A stretch of DNA of 64,000 bases from Acanthococcus lagerstroemiae (Eukaryota; Arthropoda; Insecta; Hemiptera; Eriococcidae). Below are positions 22,976 to 33,760 of this stretch, in pieces. The translations under genes were made by a program, and so were the position numbers. The stretch's first letter is position 1; every line of letters starts with the position of its first letter. The stretch covers positions 40,914,268 through 40,978,267 of the forward strand of contig CM063108.1 of assembly GCA_031841125.1 (NCBI GenBank), given 5' to 3'. Under the pieces are notes generated by a model. The model did not search any database, had not been told where the DNA came from, and worked only from the letters and a program-made list of their open reading frames with translations.

Positions 22976-23322
22976 AAAAATACAAATAATATACTCTCCC
23001 GATGTTTATGGTGGAGGAGGTATAATGTGTCTCTATATCTCGACTTTCGTTCGGAAGACAATGCAAACTGATACAAAGTATACTAATAAAATGGAAATTT
23101 TTTAGCTCTCAGCAAAGTACTTCTCTTGAAGATGTCGATGAGAGAATATCTAACTGGAAACTGCCATGCATACCTACTTAATTGGTATACTTTTTCGAAT
23201 GGTTAAAAAATTTTAGTTTTGCAGCTTACAGATCCCGTACGTCCACCGATTCGGCTTCGAAGTACTATCTCTGTTCAGGAAGACTGAACAAGTATATTTT
23301 CAAAATATATTGAATTACTTAC

Positions 23323-23632
23323 TCCGGATGGCCCAGATAGAACTGTTCTTCAGGTGCAGTTTGTACGTACTGATGTCTTCCCTACATTTTCGGCTGGCGC
23401 AACTGAAAAGTTCGGCATGGAAATTTTTCTCCACTTCAGTCATGATTTGGGAAATCCATGGTCTGTAGACGAGCTTCTTGCGTTCGGAGCCTCCCTTTAC
23501 TTTTAATTCAGACAAACATGAGCCATTTTGAGCGAGTGGACATTCATCCCGGGCATCTACCACAACGAACGTGTGGATTAGGGTTTGAAAAAGAAATATG
23601 CAAATAAATACGAAAAACTCATGGCGCCACAT
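23323..23632 (-). CDS. NRF-6-like protein, first coding exon with signal peptide
   Basis: From the Met at 23632 the exon encodes a hydrophobic leader (MWRHEFFVFICIFLFQTLI), then Cys-bearing sequence (DECPLAQNGSC), a basic stretch (GGSERKKLVY), and FHAELFSCASRKCREDIS followed by LKNSSIWAIR. C-x(5)-C-x2-D and WAxx are typical of the NRF domain, directly before the Met-Leu-Glu-Ser supplied by the next exon. The end CGGA|GTAAGT is a strong donor. An upstream Met at 23662 would add ten residues before the leader; I prefer 23632 because the hydrophobic stretch then sits at the N-terminus. The protein is likely a secreted or membrane-inserted NRF-6/acyltransferase-3 family member; the membrane part is not in view. 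Confidence 0.75.
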
Positions 23633-23929
23633 AGTAAAAAACAGAAACTCCGGAAAAAACAATAATTTTTTGTGTCTAAATTAACGCGAAATAATTTCAA
23701 ATTCTGAAGCTCTAATATCTCTGCGAGCGATACCGCCTTTGTGGTCCTTCTTTCAAATAACACAATTTAATTTATGCTAATTTTTTCGTTGATGTAACCG
23801 GTTTGTATCCATTAATCAAGGCATCATTAACATTTGGAAAGACGACTGAGCAAAGAGTTTCACGCACGTTCGCTGGGTTCTTATGATGTACCAACAACTG
23901 TGCGAGAAGGGTTTTGCCCTTGGAATTGG

Positions 23930-24095
23930 TATAGGTACCACTTATATTTTTGTTTCGATATTTGCATGTAATATAATATATGCAAAATGAGAACGTCAGC
24001 AGCTTACGTCAGAATACCACGTATATTTTAGTCCTGATATTCGTATGTGATAAACTACAATGCAATATGAGAATGTCAGCAGATTATACACGTCA
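23930..24095. repeat. Two-copy ~80-bp direct repeat
   Basis: TGAGAACGTCAGCAGCTTA (about 23988) and TGAGAATGTCAGCAGATTA (about 24068), with related 5' parts, form two units. No gene is visible in the neighbourhood 23660-24460, which is AT-rich and holds an (AAT)n run at 24237-24276. Confidence 0.7.
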
Positions 24096-24242
24096 AAGAA
24101 ATAGAAACGGGGAAAGAAAAAATAAAAAAAAACGCTGTCGCAGCAGCGACAGCAGTACCGACTTTTCAAATTTAGTATCTTACATAAAAAAAAATCCTGA
24201 AAAATAAAAGAAAAACTCCAAATCAGCAAAATAATAATATTA

Positions 24243-24275
<33 letters not shown>

Positions 24276-24464
24276 GAAAAAAGGAGGCGATGACTAGGAA
24301 AAATGAAAGCTGTATGCAAAAAATTCAACAGAATAGAAACAGAAGAAAAAACCGAAAAAAATAACTAAGAGGAACTTTTAACCATAAAAACAACCATAAC
24401 AGAGATCTCGAAAAATAAAACAAAAACTCAACAAAACAGCAAAAATGGGATAACGTTAAAGGAA

Positions 24465-25206
24465 AACAAGCGACGCACTTCAAAACAAACACAAATAGTT
24501 CAAATACACACAGCACGAATTTAGACGCGTGGTAGTTCAAATGCAGGCAACACGAATTTACATGGACAGAGTTCAAATAAAAGAACTGATACCAGTAACT
24601 GCTTATCTTGCTAACAATAGCAGTACCGACGACAAACAACTATTGTTGGGAATGAATCTGAATAAACGCATTATATCGAAAGGTCGATATCTCGACATTT
24701 TCGACACGTAGAAAAATTGACCACATTTTTAACACTAAATCCCAATTTTCTACCCCGGTTATCTCCCTCCCCTTTGGGGTGCTGCGAAAAATGATAATAA
24801 CTAAAAATATGTAAAATGAAATTTTCTTCAAATGAGTTCCAGTATATTTTTTCGTCCCCAAGCTGAGATGATGAGAAATAATCGAAAGAAATGTTTGACC
24901 CTCTCCCCCACAGCCCCCTTTCGGCGAATCCTCACCAAAATTTCACATGCACAACTTCAAGTGCTGTTCTATAACATATCTGATTTTCATAAAATTCGAT
25001 CCTACACTCTTCGAGCTATTCCAGTTTCAAAATTTTGTACATATACCTATATATATATATATATATATATAAGGATACCTGAAATTGAATGAATGATATT
25101 TTCGAACTCCTCACACCTCAAAACGTAAAGAAAATTCACTCTGACCTCAAACCCCCACCCTATGAACAAAAACAATACCTCCTTTCGAATTCTTCGAAAA
25201 GTCGGT
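24465..25206. repeat. 0.74-kb tandem duplication, copy 1
   Basis: It begins ACAAGCGACGCACTTC and ends CTTCGAAAAGTCGGTA. The copy contains a (TA)n run near 25050. It matches 25207-25943 almost base for base; apart from the length of the TA run I saw one difference (CGACAAACAAC versus CGACTAACAAC). Confidence 0.97.
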
Positions 25207-25943
25207 AACAAGCGACGCACTTCAAAACAAACACAAATAGTTCAAATACACACAGCACGAATTTAGACGCGTGGTAGTTCAAATGCAGGCAACACGAATT
25301 TACATGGACAGAGTTCAAATAAAAGAACTGATACCAGTAACTGCTTATCTTGCTAACAATAGCAGTACCGACGACTAACAACTATTGTTGGGAATGAATC
25401 TGAATAAACGCATTATATCGAAAGGTCGATATCTCGACATTTTCGACACGTAGAAAAATTGACCACATTTTTAACACTAAATCCCAATTTTCTACCCCGG
25501 TTATCTCCCTCCCCTTTGGGGTGCTGCGAAAAATGATAATAACTAAAAATATGTAAAATGAAATTTTCTTCAAATGAGTTCCAGTATATTTTTTCGTCCC
25601 CAAGCTGAGATGATGAGAAATAATCGAAAGAAATGTTTGACCCTCTCCCCCACAGCCCCCTTTCGGCGAATCCTCACCAAAATTTCACATGCACAACTTC
25701 AAGTGCTGTTCTATAACATATCTGATTTTCATAAAATTCGATCCTACACTCTTCGAGCTATTCCAGTTTCAAAATTTTGTACATATACCTATATATATAT
25801 ATATATAAGGATACCTGAAATTGAATGAATGATATTTTCGAACTCCTCACACCTCAAAACGTAAAGAAAATTCACTCTGACCTCAAACCCCCACCCTATG
25901 AACAAAAACAATACCTCCTTTCGAATTCTTCGAAAAGTCGGTA
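25207..25943. repeat. 0.74-kb tandem duplication, copy 2
   Basis: Direct-order copy of 24465-25206 with about 6 bp less in the TA run. The identical open frames in both copies (for example 24640-24861 and 25382-25603, minus) look like noise, with no family motif. The near-identity means a very recent duplication or an assembly artefact. Confidence 0.97.
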
Positions 25944-26039
25944 AAATAAAAGGAAAATACTTAATAAGCGATATTTTTAGTTCCAGTATTGCCTTCTCCA
26001 TCAAGTTTTGTGCTGTTGTAATTTTGTGCTCGTTTTTGG

Positions 26040-26346
26040 TAATCAAAGGCCGCGTCGAGATGACATATACAACATGTTAAGTTCTTCACTTTTATGATGG
26101 TTCCTGAAAGGGCCTTTGAATATTTTTCTGAGTGACCATCAGAATTTGTTCCAGACTTTCCTGATCTTGTATCTATCTCTCTGTTGGTACGATCTGTGAT
26201 TATTATTTGCTGCCCCAGATATGTCGCTTTGTTAATTTTTTTGATTAGCTCTCCATATAGATGTGTTTCTATTACACTTTCCTAATTCGTTAGTTTTTTT
26301 TTTGTTTTTTTTTTGTTTTTTTTGTTTTCTTAGTGTTTAATATAAG
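26040..26346 (-). mobile_element. RTE LINE (second copy), C-terminal part
   Basis: Minus-strand frames give NTKKTK (poly-T side), KATYLGQQIIITDRTNREID and later KALSGTI..VKNLTCC, the RTE region after the active site (normally STTYLGQxI, then IFKG and VLxxCILP). It continues across the inserted 7-kb element into 33389-33760, with the junction Gly-Leu then Asn-Thr-Lys-Lys-Thr restored. Frames are broken. Confidence 0.75.
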
Positions 26347-26806
26347 TATGGGCGTCGCTGGGAGCCGGTGAAACCGGAAAAAAAATGAAAATTCTACCCC
26401 CCCCCCCTCGCTAAGAAGCCTATATTGATGTATAGCAAAATAGAAGGTGGTATCACATCCTATTTATGATATTTTGGGAGCGGGAGGGGGGTAGACGGCT
26501 AATACTCCCCCTCCCCCAAAAAAAAACAAATTCAAAGGCCAATAATTATATTTATACTTGTAGTTATAAAAAATGTGTAAACAAATTAGTGCTCCACAAT
26601 TAGTAATACCGTAATATACACTTAACTCGCAATACACATGCACGGGGTGTCTAACAAAATTGAAATTTGAAAAAAATAGTGAAATTTGAGCAATATGGAG
26701 GTATGTGATACTCACAATAAATAGTGTTATGTAAGCTAATAAGGCCCAACCTGGTAAGATCAATTCACTATCATTTCAGTTATAACTTATTCATAAATTT
26801 CTATTT

Positions 26807-27370
26807 CCCCATCAACCAGATTGACGTGCAGTTTAACGTCAATTTTGTGTCAATTGTGGAATTGACACAAATTTGATGTAATTGTGATGTCAAATTCGTG
26901 TCAATGATGAATTTGACACAAATTTGACGCCAAACTAACATCAAACTTGCGTGAAGAAATGTTTTACTTTTTCTTCCAGTATATTTGATGTAATTTTGAT
27001 GTCAATATGACGTTCAAAGTTATAGTCCAATTCAATGTGCATTTTGCTGAGCGTATTTAGACATCATATTGATATCAATTTTGTATCAATCAAATATTTT
27101 CTTTTCTTCTAATACACTTGATGCAATGTTGACGTCAATTTGACATCAAAACTCCCCCATCAACCAGATTGATATGCAGTTTAATGTCAATTTTGTGTCA
27201 GTTGTGGAATTGACACAAATTTGATGTAATTGTGATGTCAAATTTATGTCAATAAATTTTTTTACTTCCTTTCTGAAATATATGATGTAATTTTGATGTC
27301 AATTTCGTGTCAACCTGTGTACTTCACGCCATTTTGACATCAACTGAATGTCCAAAGTTCATCTAACTCA
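26807..27370. repeat. Duplicated left end of element C
   Basis: CCCCATCAACCAGATTGA occurs at 26807 and again at 27155. Each is followed by TGCAGTTTAAYGTCAATTTT, a run of TTGACAC/TGATGTCAA words and GTGYGCATTTTGCTGA. The terminal 350 bp is thus present twice in tandem. Confidence 0.85.
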
Positions 27371-27499
27371 GTGCGCGCATTTTGCTGACTGGATTTTGAC
27401 GTCGATTAGACATAATTAATAGCGTAAATGTAAAATTGAATTGTACGGCTAGTAATTTTGAATCACATATACACACATTATTTTTATTAGATTTACTAG

Positions 27500-27625
27500 C
27501 CTCTCTCGGGACGCTTATAGCGCCCCTGGAGGCTACGCGCTTGCAGCGCGCGCCGTCCGGCTCGCCATCTTTTCTGGAGCATTCACTCGTTTTGCTCGCA
27601 AATGCTTTCACTCGTTGGCGCTTCG
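27500..27625. repeat. Cluster of GC-rich hairpins in element C
   Basis: Short palindromes follow one another: CTACGCGCTTGCAGCGCGCG, GCATTCACTCGTTTTGCTCG with GCAAATGC, and TTGGCGCTTCGCGCCAA. The arrangement resembles 7303-7345. Confidence 0.65.
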
Positions 27626-28499
27626 CGCCAACTCGAAACTAAGTGTCTGCAATATTATGGTGGTAACTGTTATTAATAAATAGGTAGCACATTGAGAATA
27701 TTTTGGTTGGTATAAAAAATTTGACTTATAGGTTGGGCACTGTTTATCTTTGCAAGAAGAACCTGGACAATGATACTGTGAAGTCTTAAGTGTATCTCAA
27801 AGAAGGGGGAAGTAGAAAAAAAAAAACTGCACCGGAGTTTTTGAAAACTCGACATAAAATTAATTTTAGCATATTCCAACAACTTAGTTTTACTTTTTTC
27901 CTAAATTACTTGTAGACTTTGAAAATGGTTTGGCTCAGGCTTGGCTTAACTTGCCCCACTGAAGCTCAACAAATCTCAGTAATTTGCTCACCTTCCAGGC
28001 TTTCTGATGACTACCTACTAATTTTTGTAGAAAATCTTACTATTTTTTATATATACAACTTGGTTAACAATGTCCATCTTCTTCAGGATTTAAATCTGAA
28101 CTTCATCTTGCTTGCTCCACTCCAATGTACCCCCCCCTTCCTCCGCGTAAGTTCTTCCATTTTTAAAAAATCACAGAATAGTTTCAGATTGATTAAAACA
28201 TTTTAAACTGCACCCTGGCACTTGCCGCCACTCTGGAGAGAGGAGAAAAATTTTGAAATTTGGGAGATAACTTGTCTACATCACCTGCAGCACATTTAAC
28301 CCATTTCGGAATTTAGGTCGAGGTGGAGGGATTAAGTACAAAATAATTTTTCCTGAAATAATGAATAAACAAAAATCTGTTCTAAAAAAATCCATGTTAT
28401 TAGTTATTGCTGTAAAAAGTGCCATGCTACAGAACAGTACCAGTAAATTATTCAGTATTAAAAAATAAACTTTCTACCCCACTTTCCTGAATAAAATAA

Positions 28500-29745
28500 G
28501 TAATATGTGGCCGCGAAAATGTACATCGGGCCGTGCATTCGTCCGAGCGCGTCGCTGATGTCGAAGTGATAAGTAGTAAACGGTGAATCTATGCATTTCC
28601 TCCATTAATGAACAAAATAATTTTTTGAACAAAGAATTTTCTTTCGATTAAAACTATTTTTATAGCTAGATTCCAAAATTTTGCTGCATGTTTCAAAAAC
28701 TTTACCTTTTGGTCACTGATAAGAGTAGTTGATACTAGCGCTGCCGGCTCGAATACCCAATTTTGTTACGTCGTCATATGTTTTGTGAAAAAGTCCCTTC
28801 GATAGTCTGCATAATCCAGTTTCATGGTCCTTTATTTTGTTAATGAATTAAATGCCTGCGGCAGTCTGCGGGCTGGGATGCTTCGATTCATACCGTTGCG
28901 TAGTGGCGTGGTTGGTGGTCGGCTATCACAAGCTCACAAAATCAGCATTGGTTACCGCCGGGCTGTCCCGCACCACGCACCTGTCGTTTGAATATTTGAA
29001 TGTTGAATTCTCTGTTCTCTGGACACGATTTTTAGTTGTAGCTTCCATCCTGTATTATCTTTATAATTATAAAACGGAAATTAAATTAAAAGTGAAGTGG
29101 TCAGTTCTATGTCACAACACAAGTATTTTTCATGCAGTGCGCTGTTGGTATTTGGTATCGTCGCTGTGAACTGGTAATCGGTAAAAAACTATCGTGAATT
29201 TTGTTTTTGTGAAACGTATCGCCCGTGTTGGTCAATATTTCCTATGTTTCGTATTGAAAGCCAGTGCTGTATCTCCATTGAAACTCGCGATTAATTTCAA
29301 GTACCTGTTTCTGCCAGGATTATCCAGCACCTGATGTATAGTACAAACAGTCGTAAGTATTTTGCGTTTCCTTCATATTGATTGAGCACACTAGTACGAG
29401 TGCAAATATCGTTCCTCGTGTCAGTGCAGCCCATTAATTCAATTTGTTTCATTAGACGCATATGTGAACGCCGTTGTCATCATTGTAGCTACTGTTTGAG
29501 AGAGAGAGAGAGAACAATTCATCACCGCACTATGGTTAGTGACTTTTCACTTCAGAAACGTTCCTCGTCTCAATTCTGAACAAGACATCTACTTTCATTG
29601 TGTCTCTATACTTTCCACTTTTTTATGTAGGAAAAATCAGCATGACACTGGTTTCAGTATGACCCCAATGAATAGTTCACCATTGAGCATATGCCATTAT
29701 CAATGAACACTCCTCCGCATTGCCAAACGTTCGCCGCTATTCAAC
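28500..29745 (+). other. Possible leader/promoter region before the exon in element C
   Basis: The stretch 28510-29300 has more CG dinucleotides than the rest of the element (TCCGAGCGCGTCGCTGATG, GCGCTGCCGGCTCG) and no long coding frame. It precedes an ATG exon with a good donor. A promoter or 5' leader is an inference from position. Confidence 0.25.
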
Positions 29746-29925
29746 ATGTCATGGGAACCAAGAAGCTTCGTAGTACTTGACGATGAGTCGTATCCGGTGG
29801 TAAGCAGTATTCAAGCATTTACCGACCTCGGCTTCCCGATGTCTAAGCAATGTGATATTGAAGCTTTTGATTGGAAACTTTCACTTGTTTCAGAAGAATA
29901 CGATGATGTAATTTGTGCCAAATTT
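29746..29925 (+). CDS. Candidate first coding exon in element C
   Basis: Sixty codons start MSWEPRSFVVLDDESYPVVS, continue with FTDLGFPMSKQCD and WKLSLVSEEYDDVICAKF, and end in phase 0 at the consensus donor TTT|GTAAGT. The order of features (a short hydrophobic strand with DDES, then VV) resembles the N-terminal module often found ahead of DUF4806 domains in insects, but the match is weak. A DUF4806-like C-terminal cassette exists on the same strand at 55978-56914; nothing shows they belong together. It lies inside a mobile element, so it is either the element's own gene or a captured host exon. Confidence 0.45.
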
Positions 29926-30087
29926 GTAAGTACAAGTTGTTATGTCCAAGCTTGCATATGTACGTTTTGTGTGGTGTCTGCCTGTTGCAAGTTTCTGTTG
30001 TTCACTTTTCATAGACTGCAGTTCTGAAGTCATGTAATGCCGGGCAAGGGGGCATAAACACGTTCCATTCACTATTGAAAATGAATC

Positions 30088-30510
30088 TTCCCAAAGGAGT
30101 GGGATAGTGATCGCAGTAATTCTGACAACAAATCTGAATTAGCAATACAGTGGATCTCACAAACCACACTGTTCAACCTCATTGTAGGTGAGTGTCTCCA
30201 CCAACTCGAACTACTATTATCTACCTTGCGTTTCTACATTTAGCTGTTTCATTTCAGTTGAAAGTTCCAAGTAGCCGTCCTGTTGCGTACCAGTAATAAG
30301 GCCGAACAACATGACAGTGTATCAGACAAGGAAAGAATTCGAAAGTACTGGGAGAAGAAAGACCATTGTGGAAAAGTATACGTCATCTCTCAGATGTGAA
30401 AAATGCTTGCGGAATCGTTCATCGCGAAGAACAAGTAGCTGATTCTCGTAACAGATGAAAGGAAAGTAATCACACTACAACAAACACTGAAGGCTCAGAA
30501 GCAGGTACAA
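30088..30510 (+). pseudogene. Decayed exon pieces downstream in element C
   Basis: 30088-30185 is open (EWDSDRSNSDNKSELAIQW...) and ends at a donor (GTAG|GTGAGT). After an acceptor-like TTCATTTCAG at 30258 a second piece runs to AAGCAG|GTACAA near 30505; it reads VSDKERIRKYWEKKDHC but has in-frame stops. A third piece after TTTGTTTAG (31052) leads to MNNTNTENGIAIDFSQ. The pieces suggest a degraded multi-exon gene. Confidence 0.3.
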
Positions 30511-30762
30511 ATTCTTCTAATTGTAATTTACAGGGTGTTTAAGATTGGTGAAATGAGTACATTACTGTCGATGATTTCAAACATACGTCAATCAAGTAAA
30601 AAATTGATTAAGAAATTGAAAGTGTGGTAAATCACAAAAAGTCATTGTACTGGGAAACAAAGATAAATTATAAAGTCAACTATTTTCAAATTTCAATTTT
30701 GTTTGACATAACCTGCAATAATTAGATTCTTACACCATCCCCATTCTTATAAGTTTGTTAAT

Positions 30763-31011
30763 CAGTGGCAGATCTATCCTTGGGCTGAAAAATGGGGGGG
30801 GGGGGACATTGCGATTGAGTTTTTCTCCTGTTTTTGGGTATCTGCAGCACCCCTGTCTATAATGTTCATTTTGAAGCGATTTAATCACATTATGAAACCT
30901 GTCTTCAGAAACTATTTAAAATGACATCCATCTTGGTTTCTTAGGGGGCGGAGGTGGAAAAAGTTTAATTTCCAAAACACCCTTCTTGGAAAATTCCTAG
31001 ATTCGCCACTG
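30763..31011. mobile_element. hAT-type MITE inside element C
   Basis: Inverted ends CAGTGGCAGATCTA and CAGTGGCGAATCTA (complement of the right end), flanked by TTGTTAAT (30755-30762) and TTCTTAAT (31012-31019), 7/8 identical. 249 bp, no coding sequence. Related in ends to 16181-16383. Confidence 0.85.
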
Positions 31012-31779
31012 TTCTTAATTATAATTATTTCAATTGTGAACTTTGTTTAGGTATCATTGATGCACCAGATATAACCTCATCACTTCTAACATGAATAATA
31101 CTAACACTGAGAATGGGATAGCAATTGATTTTTCTCAGTGTACGCACCACAATGATTACAGCCATTGTGATAAAGAGCTTCAGTCCGCTCTATTGACTTT
31201 TGATAAGACTACTGATGATGTGATGGGTAACTAAAGCGCTACATATAGGCTGTTACTTCCAATCAAAAATTCATCGCTTCTAAGTATTAATAATATGTTG
31301 TTCCAGTTCCTATTTGACCATAATATTTGTATTATTAATATCATCGCTTAACGTAATTTAGTGGGGATAATTATTTTTAACATTTTATTACCTACCCTCT
31401 CTTTATCTGCCATTCAGAGACTCTATTTTTTTCATTCTTATCTTATTAATGGACTCATTATTTTAATATTCTCTTCTTTTTTCGCCATTCAAGCCCGCTA
31501 GTGTATTCGTTTTTGTTTTCTTCTTTACATACATACATGTTCGCACTTGTGAGTAAGTTGAATCTCATATTATTAAGTTTTGAGTATCCCAATTACTGTA
31601 ACTATTTTCATTTAATACATGTATTAATTTACCTACAATAATGTATTTTGTGCATTTTTTTTGGCGGGGGGATTTTTTTACCCCAGTTACTTATTTTTAA
31701 AAAGCTTTATTTTCAATAAACATTGTTAACAAATCTGTAGATATTATGTACATCACGTCAAAAAGAGATCAGAATTGAA

Positions 31780-32137
31780 AGGTTTTACTACACATTTTTT
31801 TGACGTTGCTTAGTGGATGTCAAAAATTTCCTCTATATTGACATCAATATAGTGTCAAAAATATGTCAAAATTAGAATTGACCAATTTTTGACGTCAAAT
31901 GTCCGTCAACTATCACATGAATATTGATATCAATTTAGTATCAAAAATACATCAAATATTTTAATGACCCAATATTGATGTCAAAAATGCATCAAAAAAC
32001 CTGTCAAAAGGGCGGACGTTTTTGGATGTCTAGTAGACGTCAATATTGCGTCAATACAGATGTCAATTTCACGCGTCAATGTGACATCAATAATGCGCAT
32101 TTTTGATGTCAAAATCGTGTCAATCTGGTTAATGGGG
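31780..32137. repeat. Right subterminal motif array of element C
   Basis: About 350 bp are dense with TTGACATCAATA, TTTTTGACGTCAAA, TGATATCAATTTAG and GACGTCAATATTG. Several are self-complementary TTGAYRTCAA decamers. The array mirrors the left end. Confidence 0.85.
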
Positions 32138-33388
32138 TTGAATCATGCTGAACTTTTTATTTACCGAATTTCAGGTCAGGCTTATTAGGTATTGGGTTGG
32201 GTCTTATTAGGTTATAGGCCCAGCCTTCTTTGGTGCGCTTGTCTTATCAAATTTTGAAAAAATAGTATTTTTATTAGAAGATCTAAGGAACGTGGAGCAG
32301 TATAGAAAAATTTCAAGTTAGCCAACTTTTAAATATTTTAGTCGACGACTATTTAACACAAAAAAGGAAAAACATGAAATCACTTACATGGAAGTCTGGA
32401 GAGCCAGAACCTTAAATTAGGGCCTTATTGAGCTCACCTACGCGTACCGTAATACGCACATGGTGATCACGTCTCACACAACTCACTCATGAGCATGTCA
32501 TACATGCGAAGACTCTTGTAAGCCGATGTTTCGATTTATCGTCATTATCAGGGCTGTAATTTGTATGCACAAAAAATAGCGAAATATGCGCCAAAATTGT
32601 AAAATATGCATGAATATGCAAATACAATATGGGTATCATTTCAAAGAAAAAATTAAGTCGGATACACCGAGACAGTTTTTATCCAATTTCAGAATGATCC
32701 AGCAAAGTATTTCCCTAAGAATCCAATCGTCTTTTAATAGGAGATGTATTCAGGAGATAAATGCACCTATTTGTAATTATTTCTTGATGATTTATGAATG
32801 TGATGCGGGCAAGAGAAAGGTTATCTCACGTGCAAAAGAACATATTTTTCTAAAAGCTTTCCTACTGATTCATTAACCATTAAGTCTTTCCAATTTGTTT
32901 TTTTTTTTTTTTTTTTTTTTTGGAGTCGGACATCATTCTCAGAAAACTAAAAAAATCACGTTGGGGGGGGGGGGGGAATTGAAAAATAAGCAGAATTTGT
33001 GCAAAATATGTGGTAAATGCCAAAATATGCGAAATATGCAGAAAGAAGTGCTGCTCATTTGACTCAGAATTCTGTGATTCGTGAAGATCTTTTGAAACTT
33101 ATATACGCGATAGATAAAAATATGCATTCGCATAAGAATTGCAGCCCTGGTCATTATGATAGAATCTTCCAATTCTAAATACTTTGTTTTCTCTTTCAAG
33201 ATATAATTTGCTGATTCTTAAATTTTTAAAAGACCATGACTGAAAATAAATGACTGTTAGATATTTTGATACAACCTGCTAGATCTCTCTCCCCAAAAAA
33301 TCCACCAACGCCGATGAACGTAAGTTAACACTACTAAAAAAATTACCCCCCCCCCCAAAAAAAAAAAAAAAATCCAGCGACGCCTCTG

Positions 33389-33760
33389 AATTTAAGCCTA
33401 CTTCTTCGCTTGTTCTGCGAGTTCAACGATCATCTTATTTAGTCCTTCCTCCGAGCTGGACAGAAATATTACGTTAACCGTAAATCTTCGGTTAGAAATC
33501 CTTTTCCCGTTTACATTTATATGCCTCTGTTTTCCCATTCTAGCCTTCTGAAAATCTGTTTAAGGGCGCTGTTGAATAGTAACGGTGAGGCTCCCATCTA
33601 AATCCTGAAATATTGTCCCTCTGCGTCAGTTTTTATGTTCGCTTTTAAGCTTTTTTACATATCCTGGATTAAAAGGACAAAGTTGTCGGGGATTCCTTGT
33701 TTACTTAGGGCTGTGAAAATGAAGCGATCCATAAAATATCTGTTCGGAGGTTGTTTGTAC
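33389..33760 (-). mobile_element. RTE LINE (second copy), reverse transcriptase part
   Basis: Minus-strand pieces in order: YFMDRFIFTALS, GIP-like NPRQLCPF, then NVNGKRISNRRFTVNVIFLS, SSEEGLNKMIVELAEQAKK. These correspond to palm blocks and the active-site strand (normally LRFADDVILLS) of RTE elements; the FADD is replaced. It continues into 26346-26040 when the 7-kb insertion is removed. Confidence 0.75.

Larger units (their letters stand above)
17137..23316 (-). other. TE-filled intron of the NRF-6-like gene
   Basis: The donor GTAAGT at 23322 and the acceptor TTTTTTGTAG at 17135 are on the minus strand with matching phase (one base plus two). Between them lie an R1-like LINE on the opposite strand, a SINE, element D with a mariner fragment, and microsatellites. 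From 17160 to 18870 there is AT-rich DNA without recognisable genes. Confidence 0.65.
26807..32137. mobile_element. Element C: 5.3-kb DNA element with TTGACRTCAA-type ends
   Basis: The ends are CCCCATCAACCAGATTGACG and the inverse of CCCCATTAACCAGATTGACA, flanked by TT on both sides. The uninterrupted hAT-like copy 1 reads CTAGTTGAACC at the same point, so the empty site is known. Inside each end are 300-500 bp packed with TTGACGTCAATTT, TTTGATGTCAAA and TGTCAATTTTGTGTCAA words. The interior has a hairpin cluster, a CpG-bearing leader, several exon-like pieces and a hAT MITE. No transposase was recognised. The superfamily is open; 2-bp duplications occur, for example, in animal EnSpm/CACTA and ISL2EU elements, but I see no diagnostic end for either. 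Confidence 0.75.
26347..33388. mobile_element. hAT-like element, copy 2, containing nested element C
   Basis: The ends TATGGGCGTCGCTGG and the inverse of CAGAGGCGTCGCTGG are flanked by AATATAAG (26339-26346) and AATTTAAG (33389-33396). The outer parts 26347-26806 and 32138-33388 are the reverse complement of copy 1 (3917-5894). Shared marks include AGGCCTTATTGAGCTCACCTA, GGCTGGGCCTTATTAGG and GCATATTTTTATCTAT. The middle 5.3 kb is element C. No transposase of its own. Confidence 0.8.

Noticed and set aside
22834..23076. Serine-rich minus-strand frames
   Set aside because: They are encoded by the GA microsatellite.
24325..25603. Repeated frames of 73-104 codons in the duplicated segment
   Set aside because: They occur twice only because the DNA is duplicated; composition is random and no motif or start context supports them.
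32899..32922. Poly-T run as a LINE or SINE tail
   Set aside because: It lies at the place of a G/C and A/T tract also present in copy 1 of the hAT-like element, so it is internal slippage, not an insertion tail.
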